From Bacillota bacterium (GTDB lineage Bacteria > Eremiobacterota > SpSt-956 > JAKJGF01), in assembly GCA_029555925.1 (NCBI GenBank), contig JAKPQU010000301.1, forward strand, positions 1 to 8,215: 8,215 nt of DNA, written 5' to 3'. A program made the position numbers and the translations under genes. A model generated the notes under the pieces. That model did no database searches and was not told the DNA's origin. It saw only the letters and a program-made list of their open reading frames with translations. Each line of letters starts with the position of its first letter. Position 1 is the stretch's first letter. This document shows positions 1 to 5,430 of this stretch, one piece after another.

Positions 1-37
1 TTACGTTATTATGAACTTAAAAGACACCCTCCCTTAA

Positions 38-57
38 TCCCTCCCTCAAGGGAGGGA
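38..57. repeat. CCCTCCC hairpin downstream of the SEDS gene
   Basis: A perfect 8-bp inverted repeat (TCCCTCCC and GGGAGGGA) closes a TCAA loop. A further copy of CCCTCCC lies at 27-33. Neither strand carries a T-run directly after the stem, so it is not a standard intrinsic terminator, although it lies downstream of the SEDS gene and could still stall polymerase or protect an RNA 3' end. The rest of 1-143 holds the array at 119-139 and no supportable gene. Confidence 0.5.
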
Positions 58-118
58 AATAAGACGTTATTCCATAAGGGTAATATTAATTTATAAAATC
101 TTTTTTCTTAACTTAATG

Positions 119-139
119 ACATTGCGCGTTACGCGTCAC
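119..139 (-). repeat. Heptamer array, CGC type
   Basis: Three 7-bp units on the minus strand: GTGACGC, GTAACGC and a degenerate GCAATGT, in phase. It begins only 4 nt after the stop codon of the SEDS gene. It belongs to the GTRANNN family found at most gene junctions of this window. Confidence 0.7.
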
Positions 140-143
140 GAAA

Positions 144-1415
144 TTAAGTATAATCATATTTTGAACTTTCTCTCATACCGAGTAATATGCCGAGAGCAAT
201 AAAATTTGACAGTAACGAACTTCCTCCGTAACTTATAAAAGGAAGGGTTATGCCTGTCATTGGGATGAGCTTAATTACTCCACCTACTATGACCCAGGTC
301 TGTACCGTAAAAACAGCCGTTATACCTGTTATAAGAATTTTACGAAACATATTTCTTGACTTCATGGCCATTGTGATAGAGCGGCCAATAATGAGCATAT
401 AACATATCAATACTGCCGTACTTCCGAGAAGACCAAGTTCTTCTCCTATGGCTGAAAATATAAAATCTGTTTCTACTGCAGGAATCCATGATGGTTCTCC
501 GAGACCGAGACCTTTGCCCCACATACCTCCTGAGCCTACTGCCATAAGCCCCTGTGTTATCTGGTAACCTCTGTTTTCCATGTCAATCCAGGGATTTAGC
601 CATGAAGATACTCTTATCTGAAAATGAGTAAATTTACAGTAACATCCATATGCTCCTAAAAGAAACATGATAATCCCGGCAAGACAGTAATCACCTCTTC
701 CTGTAGCCGCATAGAACATAGTTATAAATATGCCGAATAACAGGAGAGCCATGCCGAGATCTCTCTGAAATATGAGTATGAGAAGGGACAGAGTCCAGAT
801 TATTATGAGAGGAATGAAATAACGTATGTTTATTCTCCACCAACCAGGCACATTACTTCTTGCTACAAGTAATTTTTGATGGGCACTTAGATAATTTGCC
901 AGAAAGAGAACAAGCATAAATTTTACAATCTCTACAGGCTGAAAATTAATTGCTCCGAATTTAATCCAGAGTTTTGCTCCATTTACTTCTGTTCCGAACA
1001 TGATTGTTATTATGAGAAGAAATATGCCTGTTAAAGCCCAGAGATAGGTATATTTTTCAAGAAAATTATATTTCCTTAACACTATAACCGTAATCCACAT
1101 AGAGACAATACTTACTGTCATCCAGATAAACTGTTTTAATGCAAGTGATGGTTCAATACGGTATATGACAAGCAATCCCAGACCTGACATGAAGGTAATA
1201 ATGGGTAGAATTATTTCATCTACATCAGGTCGAACAAAACAGAGGATAATATGAGTAATAATGAACAGTAAAGCTATTATTAAAGGATATCTGATGAAAA
1301 ATTCCGATCCGGGAGGAATGGCTTTAAATACAAGATAAAATCCGAAGGCAACTGTTATGATTGCCAGAAATATAAAAAATCTTTCTGCCTGTCTTATTTT
1401 TAGATATTTAAACAT
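144..1415 (-). CDS. SEDS-family peptidoglycan glycosyltransferase (FtsW/RodA/SpoVE)
   Basis: A 423-residue polytopic membrane protein that polymerises lipid II into glycan strands, normally with a class B penicillin-binding protein as partner. Family motifs visible are GTEVNGAKLWI (141-151), FQPVEIVKF (158-166), QRDLG (217-221), the extracellular TDFIF...GEELG segment (316-328) whose Asp317 I take to be the conserved SEDS aspartate, and the C-terminal PMTGITLPFISYGGSS (385-400). About ten or more hydrophobic segments run through it. It is the third gene of a fhaA-fhaB-SEDS block, as in the actinobacterial fhaAB-rodA-pbpA cluster, which favours a RodA-like role, but sequence alone does not separate RodA from FtsW. 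The ATG at 1413-1415 lacks a clear Shine-Dalgarno; it lies 42 nt after the fhaB stop, so translation may be coupled. No penicillin-binding protein gene follows within the next 143 bp. Confidence 0.93.
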   Translation of the reverse strand: MFKYLKIRQAERFFIFLAIITVAFGFYLVFKAIPPGSEFFIRYPLIIALLFIITHIILCFVRPDVDEIILPIITFMSGLGLLVIYRIEPSLALKQFIWMTVSIVSMWITVIVLRKYNFLEKYTYLWALTGIFLLIITIMFGTEVNGAKLWIKFGAINFQPVEIVKFMLVLFLANYLSAHQKLLVARSNVPGWWRINIRYFIPLIIIWTLSLLILIFQRDLGMALLLFGIFITMFYAATGRGDYCLAGIIMFLLGAYGCYCKFTHFQIRVSSWLNPWIDMENRGYQITQGLMAVGSGGMWGKGLGLGEPSWIPAVETDFIFSAIGEELGLLGSTAVLICYMLIIGRSITMAMKSRNMFRKILITGITAVFTVQTWVIVGGVIKLIPMTGITLPFISYGGSSLLSNFIALGILLGMRESSKYDYT

Positions 1416-1457
1416 TTTTATTTGTGAGGCGTAGAGCCTGATAGTGCTCCAGTTGAA

Positions 1458-1880
1458 TCATCCCTTCAAAAATTCAAAAACTACTGAACCGCCTATGTCT
1501 ATTCTGTCATTATCCTTTAAAACCATAGGCATTTTAAGAGGGTTTTCATTTAATAATGTTCCGTTTGTACTTCCAAGGTCTTCTATCCATATCTCCTTAT
1601 TGCGGGAATAAATAATTACATGGTTATGTGAGACATATTCATTGTTTATAATGAGATCATTGTTGTTTTTTTTCCCTATCTGAAAGGGGGTGGTAACAGG
1701 TATTTTGTCTCCTTCGGAAAGACCTTTATGGTTACTTGTTATAACAGAGAGCCATCCAACAGATTTATTATATTCCGCCGAGGAGATATCCTTCATTATT
1801 GTTACTGTTACCCTGTAAAGAAATATATATATCAAAATAAGAAAAACATATCTTAAAAGTTCAAGCAAAAATAGATTCAT
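1458..1880 (-). CDS. fhaB: FhaB-like membrane-anchored FHA-domain protein
   Basis: A 140-residue protein with one N-terminal membrane segment (about 4-24) followed by a cytoplasmic forkhead-associated domain (about 62-138). FHA domains bind phosphothreonine, so this is probably a membrane docking adaptor reading Ser/Thr kinase signals at the cell-wall machinery. Visible FHA motifs are IGK (68-70), SHNH (84-87) and LGSTNG (102-107). The usual Gly-Arg is Gly-Lys and the usual Ser-Arg-x-His is Ser-His-Asn-His, so phosphopeptide affinity may be altered. I start at ATG 1878-1880, which has AGGA 6 nt upstream. A longer frame from 1904 would begin inside a heptamer repeat and has no ribosome binding site. 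Position and architecture (TM + FHA between FhaA and a SEDS protein) match FhaB/FipA of Actinobacteria. Confidence 0.85.
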   Translation of the reverse strand: MNLFLLELLRYVFLILIYIFLYRVTVTIMKDISSAEYNKSVGWLSVITSNHKGLSEGDKIPVTTPFQIGKKNNNDLIINNEYVSHNHVIIYSRNKEIWIEDLGSTNGTLLNENPLKMPMVLKDNDRIDIGGSVVFEFLKG

Positions 1881-1886
1881 ATTCAG

Positions 1887-1890
1887 TCCT
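1887..1890 (-). promoter_or_regulatory. Ribosome binding site that decides the fhaB start
   Basis: AGGA on the minus strand, 6 nt before ATG at 1878-1880. The upstream ATG at 1902-1904 lies within the heptamer array and has no Shine-Dalgarno, so the shorter start is preferred. Confidence 0.6.
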
Positions 1891-1893
1891 GTT

Positions 1894-1928
1894 CTGATAC
1901 GCATTACGCATCACGCATTACACATTAC
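1894..1928 (-). repeat. Heptamer array, TGC type, overlapping the fhaA stop codon
   Basis: Four clean in-phase units on the minus strand at 1901-1928 (GTAATGT, then GTAATGC and GTGATGC forms) plus a degenerate GTATCAG at 1894-1900. The first unit contains the TAA stop of fhaA (1925-1927), and the last clean unit contains the spurious upstream ATG of fhaB. It fills the fhaA-fhaB junction almost completely. Confidence 0.8.
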
Positions 1929-2638
1929 GATTTTATTTCCAGAATCGTATCTCCCAGTGATATAAAATCTCCCTTTTTAAGGGAAGTTTTTTCTTTTATA
2001 ATTTTTCCGTTTACATAGGTTCCGTTCGTGCTTCCCAGATCTTCAATCATTATACAGATTCCCTCTATGTGAATTGCACCATGGGTCCTTGAAATATCCG
2101 GGCCGGAAATCTTTATCTGATGTTCCTCTTTCCGCCCTATTATATTTACTCCTTCTATAAGAGGAAAAGTTTTACCTTTTTCCGGCCCTTCTTTTACCTC
2201 TACCCATATTGATGAAAGAACAGGCATTTTTCTTACGGCAGTTTTTTCCAGTTCCGGTTCCGGTAATTTTCCTTTTTTTACCTGACTTTTTACCTCGAAT
2301 TTTCCCTGTTCCATAGTTTCATCTGATTGCAAATCTATAACAAGGTCTCCCATAATAGAAAGATCTTCTTTGTTTATATAATCCATGATATATTCTTTTA
2401 TTTCCGGTATTATTGCCTCTTCATATATGAGAAGTTCTTTCTGATCTTCAGGGTTAAGGATTATCTCATATATATTCGGAACATAGGTCTGAGAGACGCT
2501 TACTTTCTGATTTCTCTTCAGTTCCTGTACAGCTTTCCTGGCAATTTCAACAGGGTGTATCTTACCCCCTGAAAATACCCCTCCGATTTTATCCATTATA
2601 TTTTCCATCATTTTTTCCAGTTTATCTGTAATGCCCAT
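1925..2638 (-). CDS. fhaA: FhaA-like protein: DUF3662 domain plus C-terminal FHA domain
   Basis: A 237-residue soluble protein. Residues 1 to about 115 match the DUF3662 (FhaA N-terminal) domain, with KIHPVEIARKAVQEL (26-40) and YVPNIYEIILNPED (52-65) as the recognisable core. A polar linker leads to an FHA domain (about 145-237) with intact phosphothreonine-binding motifs: GR (168-169), SRTH (183-186) and GSTNG (202-206). In Actinobacteria FhaA links Ser/Thr kinase signalling to peptidoglycan synthesis, for example by binding MviN/MurJ. The partner here is not visible and no kinase or phosphatase gene lies in the window. The ATG at 2636-2638 is backed by AAAGGGGTGA 9 nt upstream. It is first of the fhaA-fhaB-SEDS run. 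Its stop codon lies inside a heptamer repeat. Confidence 0.9.
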   Translation of the reverse strand: MGITDKLEKMMENIMDKIGGVFSGGKIHPVEIARKAVQELKRNQKVSVSQTYVPNIYEIILNPEDQKELLIYEEAIIPEIKEYIMDYINKEDLSIMGDLVIDLQSDETMEQGKFEVKSQVKKGKLPEPELEKTAVRKMPVLSSIWVEVKEGPEKGKTFPLIEGVNIIGRKEEHQIKISGPDISRTHGAIHIEGICIMIEDLGSTNGTYVNGKIIKEKTSLKKGDFISLGDTILEIKS

Positions 2639-2647
2639 GTTTTATAT

Positions 2648-2657
2648 TCACCCCTTT
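2648..2657 (-). promoter_or_regulatory. Strong Shine-Dalgarno of fhaA
   Basis: AAAGGGGTGA on the minus strand, 9 nt before the fhaA ATG. Its upstream edge is only 5 nt from the arm of the 13-bp inverted repeat (2663-2675), so folding of that hairpin could affect ribosome access. Confidence 0.65.
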
Positions 2658-2662
2658 TCAGC

Positions 2663-2695
2663 GATCAGTTATCAGTGACCAGTGATCAGTGAAAA
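2663..2695 (+). repeat. Heptamer array, TCA type (plus orientation)
   Basis: In-phase units read on the plus strand include GTTATCA, GTGACCA, GTGATCA and GTGAAAA, preceded by a partial unit. It faces the minus-oriented array at 2716-2746. The first 13 bases (2663-2675) are exactly the reverse complement of 2716-2728. Confidence 0.75.
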
Positions 2696-2715
2696 CTTGC
2701 AGTATCTGTCATAGT

Positions 2716-2746
2716 CTGATAACTGATCACTTTTCACTGCTCACTG
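2716..2746 (-). repeat. Heptamer array, TCA type (minus orientation)
   Basis: Minus-strand units include GTGAGCA, GTGAAAA, GTGATCA and GTTATCA. It starts 6 nt after the stop codon of the acyl-CoA dehydrogenase. With the facing array it can form a 13-bp perfect stem (2663-2675 with 2716-2728) or an alternative 15-of-16 stem (2680-2695 with 2731-2746). The two pairings are interleaved, so they exclude each other unless a pseudoknot forms. Confidence 0.75.
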
Positions 2747-2750
2747 TAAA

Positions 2751-3905
2751 TTACTCCCAGTTATCCCACATATGCATAAATTTTGCTATGATTAATTTTT
2801 GAATATCCCCTGTACCGAGCCCGAGGACTGAGCCCATTGTGTCTATAGTATATTTATTTACAGGGTGATCCAGGAGAATCGATCTAGCTCCGAGGATTTC
2901 TGCGGACCAACCTGTTATGGATTTTGCAGTTTCAATGGTAAAGTATTTGGCTATTGAGGAATTGAGAACGTATTTCTGCCCTGTATCTCTCATCCATGCT
3001 GCTTTTTTTATCAACAACCTGGATGCTTCCAGTTTTGTAAGGTGTTCTGCAAATTCAAATGATTTTGCCTGATGTTCGAATATGGGAGAACCGAATACTT
3101 TTCTTTCACAGGCATGACTCAGGGCAAGCTTATAGGCCCCGAGAGCGGTGCCAAGGTTCAGTGCTGACATTGATATACGCGCAGAATTAAAGGCTTTCAT
3201 CATAATTTGAAACCCGTTATTCATATTTCCGAGAATATTTTCTTCAGGAACAAAACAATCGTTAAAGGTAAGTTTTGCCAGATTTGAAGGCGCCCATATT
3301 GATTTCTTCAGAAGAGTTCTTTTTATCTCTGTATTTCTTTCATCCAGAACAAAGAGTGAAATACTGTGCTTTTTTTCAAGGGCTTCGCGATCTGTTATTG
3401 CAGAGACAATAATTATATGTGCATTGGCTCCGTTTGTTACGTACATTTTTTCTCCGGAAAGAATAAATCCTCCTTTAACCCTTTTTGCCTGCATTTTAAT
3501 GGAAGAAACATCACTGCCTGCATCCTGTTCAGTATTTGCGAAACAGACCAGCTTTTGCCCGTAAATACCGGGAAGCATAAATTCCTGCTTCTGCCAGATA
3601 TTGCCCCATCTGTAGAGAATATACAGTCCTATCTGAGCATGGCATAATAAGGCCATTGCAAATCCCGGTGATATTTCTGAAAGTTTTTCATAGAGTATTA
3701 TACTGTTGGCCATAGGCTCCTGTTCCATTTTATGTCCTGCTTCATAAAAGCCCATAAGCCCTTCGGAGTAAATATCTTTTAAAATAGAAAGGGGGAAATT
3801 TTCATTTCTGTACCATGCAGATATATTATGTTTTATTCTGTCACTTATAAATTCTTTTACCTTTAATATATATTCCTCTTCTTTTATACTTGTGCTGAAA
3901 TCCAT
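2751..3905 (-). CDS. Divergent acyl-CoA dehydrogenase family flavoprotein
   Basis: A 384-residue protein of normal acyl-CoA dehydrogenase length: helical N-terminal domain (1-118), beta domain (about 119-225) with NTEQDAGSDVSSIK (124-137) and YVTNG (155-159), and C-terminal helical domain with ERKVFGSPIFEHQ (267-279). Family members bind FAD and oxidise acyl-CoA to enoyl-CoA, passing electrons to ETF. The C-terminus aligns without gaps to medium-chain acyl-CoA dehydrogenase as I recall it. The position of the catalytic Glu (YEGT) is Leu363 in GLGT. The alternative site used by isovaleryl/long-chain enzymes, just before the conserved Arg, is Ala242 in SAR. The base is therefore missing at both places, so ordinary dehydrogenation is doubtful. 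The ATG at 3903-3905 has AGAAGGGA just upstream. No other beta-oxidation genes are nearby. Family is certain, reaction unknown. Confidence 0.9.
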   Translation of the reverse strand: MDFSTSIKEEEYILKVKEFISDRIKHNISAWYRNENFPLSILKDIYSEGLMGFYEAGHKMEQEPMANSIILYEKLSEISPGFAMALLCHAQIGLYILYRWGNIWQKQEFMLPGIYGQKLVCFANTEQDAGSDVSSIKMQAKRVKGGFILSGEKMYVTNGANAHIIIVSAITDREALEKKHSISLFVLDERNTEIKRTLLKKSIWAPSNLAKLTFNDCFVPEENILGNMNNGFQIMMKAFNSARISMSALNLGTALGAYKLALSHACERKVFGSPIFEHQAKSFEFAEHLTKLEASRLLIKKAAWMRDTGQKYVLNSSIAKYFTIETAKSITGWSAEILGARSILLDHPVNKYTIDTMGSVLGLGTGDIQKLIIAKFMHMWDNWE

Positions 3906-3979
3906 AAATATCCCTTCTTTGTGAGCATTTATCTGTCATTTTTTATAGTTAATTACACTATTCACTAATTTTACTGACC

Positions 3980-4052
3980 TGAGCATAATCATTTAATAAA
4001 AGCTTTCCTCCAGTCACGCGTCACAAGAGCTTATATTTATTATTTATGCTCA
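3980..4052 (-). promoter_or_regulatory. Composite inverted repeat in the leader of the acyl-CoA dehydrogenase
   Basis: Nested arms: TGAGCATAA (3980-3988) with TTATGCTCA (4044-4052), then TAATAAA (3994-4000) with TTTATTA (4036-4042), then AGCT (4001-4004) with AGCT (4028-4031). The apical loop holds a two-unit heptamer array. It lies between the promoter at 4077-4105 and the start codon, so it would be transcribed. A third TGAGCAT lies at 3922-3928. It could be an RNA hairpin or paired operator half-sites; nothing here decides which. Confidence 0.4.
4012..4025 (-). repeat. Short heptamer array, CGC type
   Basis: Two minus-strand units, GTGACGC and GTGACTG, in the leader of the acyl-CoA dehydrogenase. 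It is recognised only because the same unit recurs in longer arrays nearby. Confidence 0.5.
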
Positions 4053-4076
4053 CCTCGGTAGAATATTATTGAAGAT

Positions 4077-4105
4077 ATTATAGTAGAAATGAATATTTAA
4101 ATCAA
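4077..4105 (-). promoter_or_regulatory. Sigma-70 promoter for the acyl-CoA dehydrogenase
   Basis: On the minus strand TTGATT (4100-4105) and a perfect TATAAT (4077-4082) are separated by 17 bp. This predicts a transcript start near 4070 and a leader of about 165 nt containing the composite hairpin and a short heptamer array. The rest of 3906-4167 holds the weaker promoter of the opposite gene and no clear gene of its own. Confidence 0.65.
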
Positions 4106-4130
4106 TCATATTTATTTTTCCCTCTGTTTA

Positions 4131-4139
4131 TGGTAAAAT
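4131..4139 (+). promoter_or_regulatory. Probable extended -10 promoter for the DUF2065-like gene
   Basis: TGGTAAAAT fits TGnTAnnnT with no good -35 hexamer. It predicts a start near 4146 and a leader of roughly 20 nt carrying the ribosome binding site AAGGAG (4151-4156). Confidence 0.35.
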
Positions 4140-4167
4140 AACAACAGGGAAAGGAGTTGATTTACAT

Positions 4168-4380
4168 TTGATTAGAAATTTTGTTCTTATGGTTATCGGT
4201 ATAATTTTTGTAATAAAAGGAATCCTCTACGTAGCATTTCCATGGAAAATGAAAGACTGGATGGAACTTTTTATAGAGAAAAGTGATAATCTTTTCAGAA
4301 TCTGGGGTGCTGTCCTTTTACTGGCAGGACTTCTCTGTATAGGACTCAGGTTCCTGGCAGGACTGCTGCCAATATTTTAA
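4168..4380 (+). CDS. Small DUF2065/YjeT-like membrane protein
   Basis: A 70-residue protein with two hydrophobic segments (about 5-24 and 46-67) around a short amphipathic, charged middle (KMKDWMELFIEKSDN, 27-41). Length, topology and the phrase pattern (hydrophobic start, aromatic-Pro turn FPWKMK, DNLFRIWG before the second helix) resemble DUF2065 proteins such as YjeT of E. coli, whose function is unknown. The start is TTG at 4168-4170. AAGGAG lies 11 nt upstream, a little far, and no other in-frame start exists upstream; Met8 is the alternative, which would shorten the first helix. It is a single-gene unit convergent with mqnA. Confidence 0.65.
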   Translation: MIRNFVLMVIGIIFVIKGILYVAFPWKMKDWMELFIEKSDNLFRIWGAVLLLAGLLCIGLRFLAGLLPIF

Positions 4381-4382
4381 CA

Positions 4383-4425
4383 GCGAGTCGTGAGTAGCAA
4401 GTAAAAACTTTTACTCACGACTTAT
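4383..4425. repeat. Facing heptamer arrays, GTA type, between convergent genes
   Basis: Plus-strand units GCGAGTC, GTGAGTA and GCAAGTA (4383-4403) face minus-strand units GTGAGTA (4412-4418) and ATAAGTC (4419-4425). Together they form a perfect 10-bp stem, GTCGTGAGTA (4387-4396) with TACTCACGAC (4412-4421), and a 15-nt loop. It sits 3 nt after the stop of the DUF2065-like gene and a few bases from the stop of mqnA, so a transcription-ending or RNA-end role on both strands is possible. Confidence 0.65.
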
Positions 4426-4429
4426 ATAT

Positions 4430-5248
4430 TTACATGAAAAATTCCAGTTTATTGCAGACCTCACATAAGCCGAGTTTTGAAGCCTTTTCATAGAAAAATA
4501 GGAGAGCTTTTCTTTTTTCTTCTGTAAAATTATATCCCAGGTGTCTGAAATAATCTTTATAGGTGCACTCAGGTTCAGGACATATTGTTTTTGCGAATTC
4601 TATAATGCCTTCCTTATTACTGAGCCCGTATTCATAGGATTCTGAAAGAATTTTTTCTATTTCTCGTACCGATTGATGGTATTTGTCTGCAAAATCCTTT
4701 CTTACTGCCCATACTGCAAATACTACAGGCATGTCTGTATGTTTTTTCCAGAGATCTCCCAGATCGAAAGAGCAGGGATAAGCAGGATTTTTAAAATTCA
4801 GAGCATCATCTCCTATCAAAAGAGCTCCGTCTACTGCTTCTTCTGTTAAGGTCGTCTTCTTCAGATCTATATATACAGGTTTTATATTATAATAATCTGA
4901 AAAGAGGATTTTAAGAAGAGCTCTTGATGTCTCACTGGCAGGCGTAAGACCGATAGTTTTATCATTCAATTCTTCTATCGGATATTTACTTACCAGCAAT
5001 ACACTTTTTACATAACCTGTAGAATTTATGCAAAAATTATTTAATAGATAATAATCTTTCTGATATCTGGCATATTCTATAGAAGAAACAGGGCTTATAT
5101 GAAGTTCTCCTCCCTGTAACATTCTGTTTAGCTTTCCCGGTATCTCTTTAATAATATGTCCTTCGAATTTGACTCTCCCTGTAAGAAGACCGTAATAGAC
5201 AGGGACAGTATTGGTATAATTAATAAAGCCGAGCTTTACATGTTTCAT
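4430..5248 (-). CDS. mqnA: Chorismate dehydratase (futalosine-pathway menaquinone synthesis)
   Basis: A 272-residue MqnA. It dehydrates chorismate to 3-[(1-carboxyvinyl)oxy]benzoate, the first step of the futalosine route to menaquinone, in the cytoplasm. Family signatures are LGFINYTNTVPVYYGL (6-21), ISPVSSIEYAR (51-61), STGYVKSVLLVSK (76-88), LTPASETSRALLKIL (101-115), ALLIGDDAL (142-150), FDLGDLW (161-167) and PVVFAVWAV (174-182). The start is ATG 5246-5248, with AGGAG 8 nt upstream. An in-frame extension to 5359 runs through a heptamer array and is rejected. Oddities are Cys262 and Cys265 near the C-terminus, with Cys223 and Cys228 before them. No other mqn genes are in the window, so the pathway must be scattered or incomplete. 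It is divergent from the nitroreductase gene. Confidence 0.94.
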   Translation of the reverse strand: MKHVKLGFINYTNTVPVYYGLLTGRVKFEGHIIKEIPGKLNRMLQGGELHISPVSSIEYARYQKDYYLLNNFCINSTGYVKSVLLVSKYPIEELNDKTIGLTPASETSRALLKILFSDYYNIKPVYIDLKKTTLTEEAVDGALLIGDDALNFKNPAYPCSFDLGDLWKKHTDMPVVFAVWAVRKDFADKYHQSVREIEKILSESYEYGLSNKEGIIEFAKTICPEPECTYKDYFRHLGYNFTEEKRKALLFFYEKASKLGLCEVCNKLEFFM

Positions 5249-5256
5249 AAATGATT

Positions 5257-5261
5257 CTCCT
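5257..5261 (-). promoter_or_regulatory. Ribosome binding site that decides the mqnA start
   Basis: AGGAG on the minus strand, 8 nt before ATG 5246-5248, which opens directly onto the conserved N-terminal strand of MqnA. Confidence 0.75.
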
Positions 5262-5320
5262 GACTGTAGAAGTTTTTTATATGAGAAGGGTGAAGGATCA
5301 TGTAACTTTTCACTATAATC

Positions 5321-5355
5321 GTGACGCGTGACGCATAACGCATGACGGGTACGTT
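5321..5355 (+). repeat. Heptamer array, CGC type (plus orientation)
   Basis: In-phase plus-strand units: GTGACGC twice (5321-5334), then ATAACGC, ATGACGG and a worn GTACGTT. It joins, in the same 7-bp phase, the oppositely oriented array ending at 5390, giving ten consecutive heptamers over 70 bp. It lies in the mqnA upstream region and produces a false N-terminal extension of that frame. Confidence 0.8.
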
Positions 5356-5390
5356 CCACTTTTCACTACTCACTACTCACGACTCATGAT
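5356..5390 (-). repeat. Heptamer array, GTA type (minus orientation)
   Basis: Minus-strand units include ATGAGTC, two copies of GTGAGTA (5367-5380) and GTGAAAA (5360-5366). It faces the CGC-type array at 5321-5355. Its last bases merge with the extended -10 element of the nitroreductase promoter. Confidence 0.8.
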
Positions 5391-5395
5391 ATAAT
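5387..5395 (+). promoter_or_regulatory. Extended -10 promoter of the nitroreductase gene
   Basis: TGATATAAT is a perfect extended -10 (TGnTATAAT). The region where a -35 would sit is heptamer repeat and shows no TTGACA-like hexamer. On the opposite strand TATAAT also occurs at 5394-5399 and may serve mqnA, again without a good -35. Confidence 0.5.
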
Positions 5396-5430
5396 TATAA
5401 CATAAAAAAATATAAAGGAGTGTGTTTTTG

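Noticed and set aside
38..57. Intrinsic terminator of the SEDS gene
   Set aside because: The stem is strong, but no T-run follows it in the direction of transcription, so it is listed only as a hairpin.
1424..1437. Heptamer array between fhaB and the SEDS gene (GTGAGGC followed by GTAGAGC)
   Set aside because: Only two imperfect units are present; it may be a worn remnant but cannot be separated from chance.
5422..5430. GTG start for the nitroreductase
   Set aside because: It is one base from the Shine-Dalgarno, too close for initiation; ATG 5431 is spaced 10 nt.
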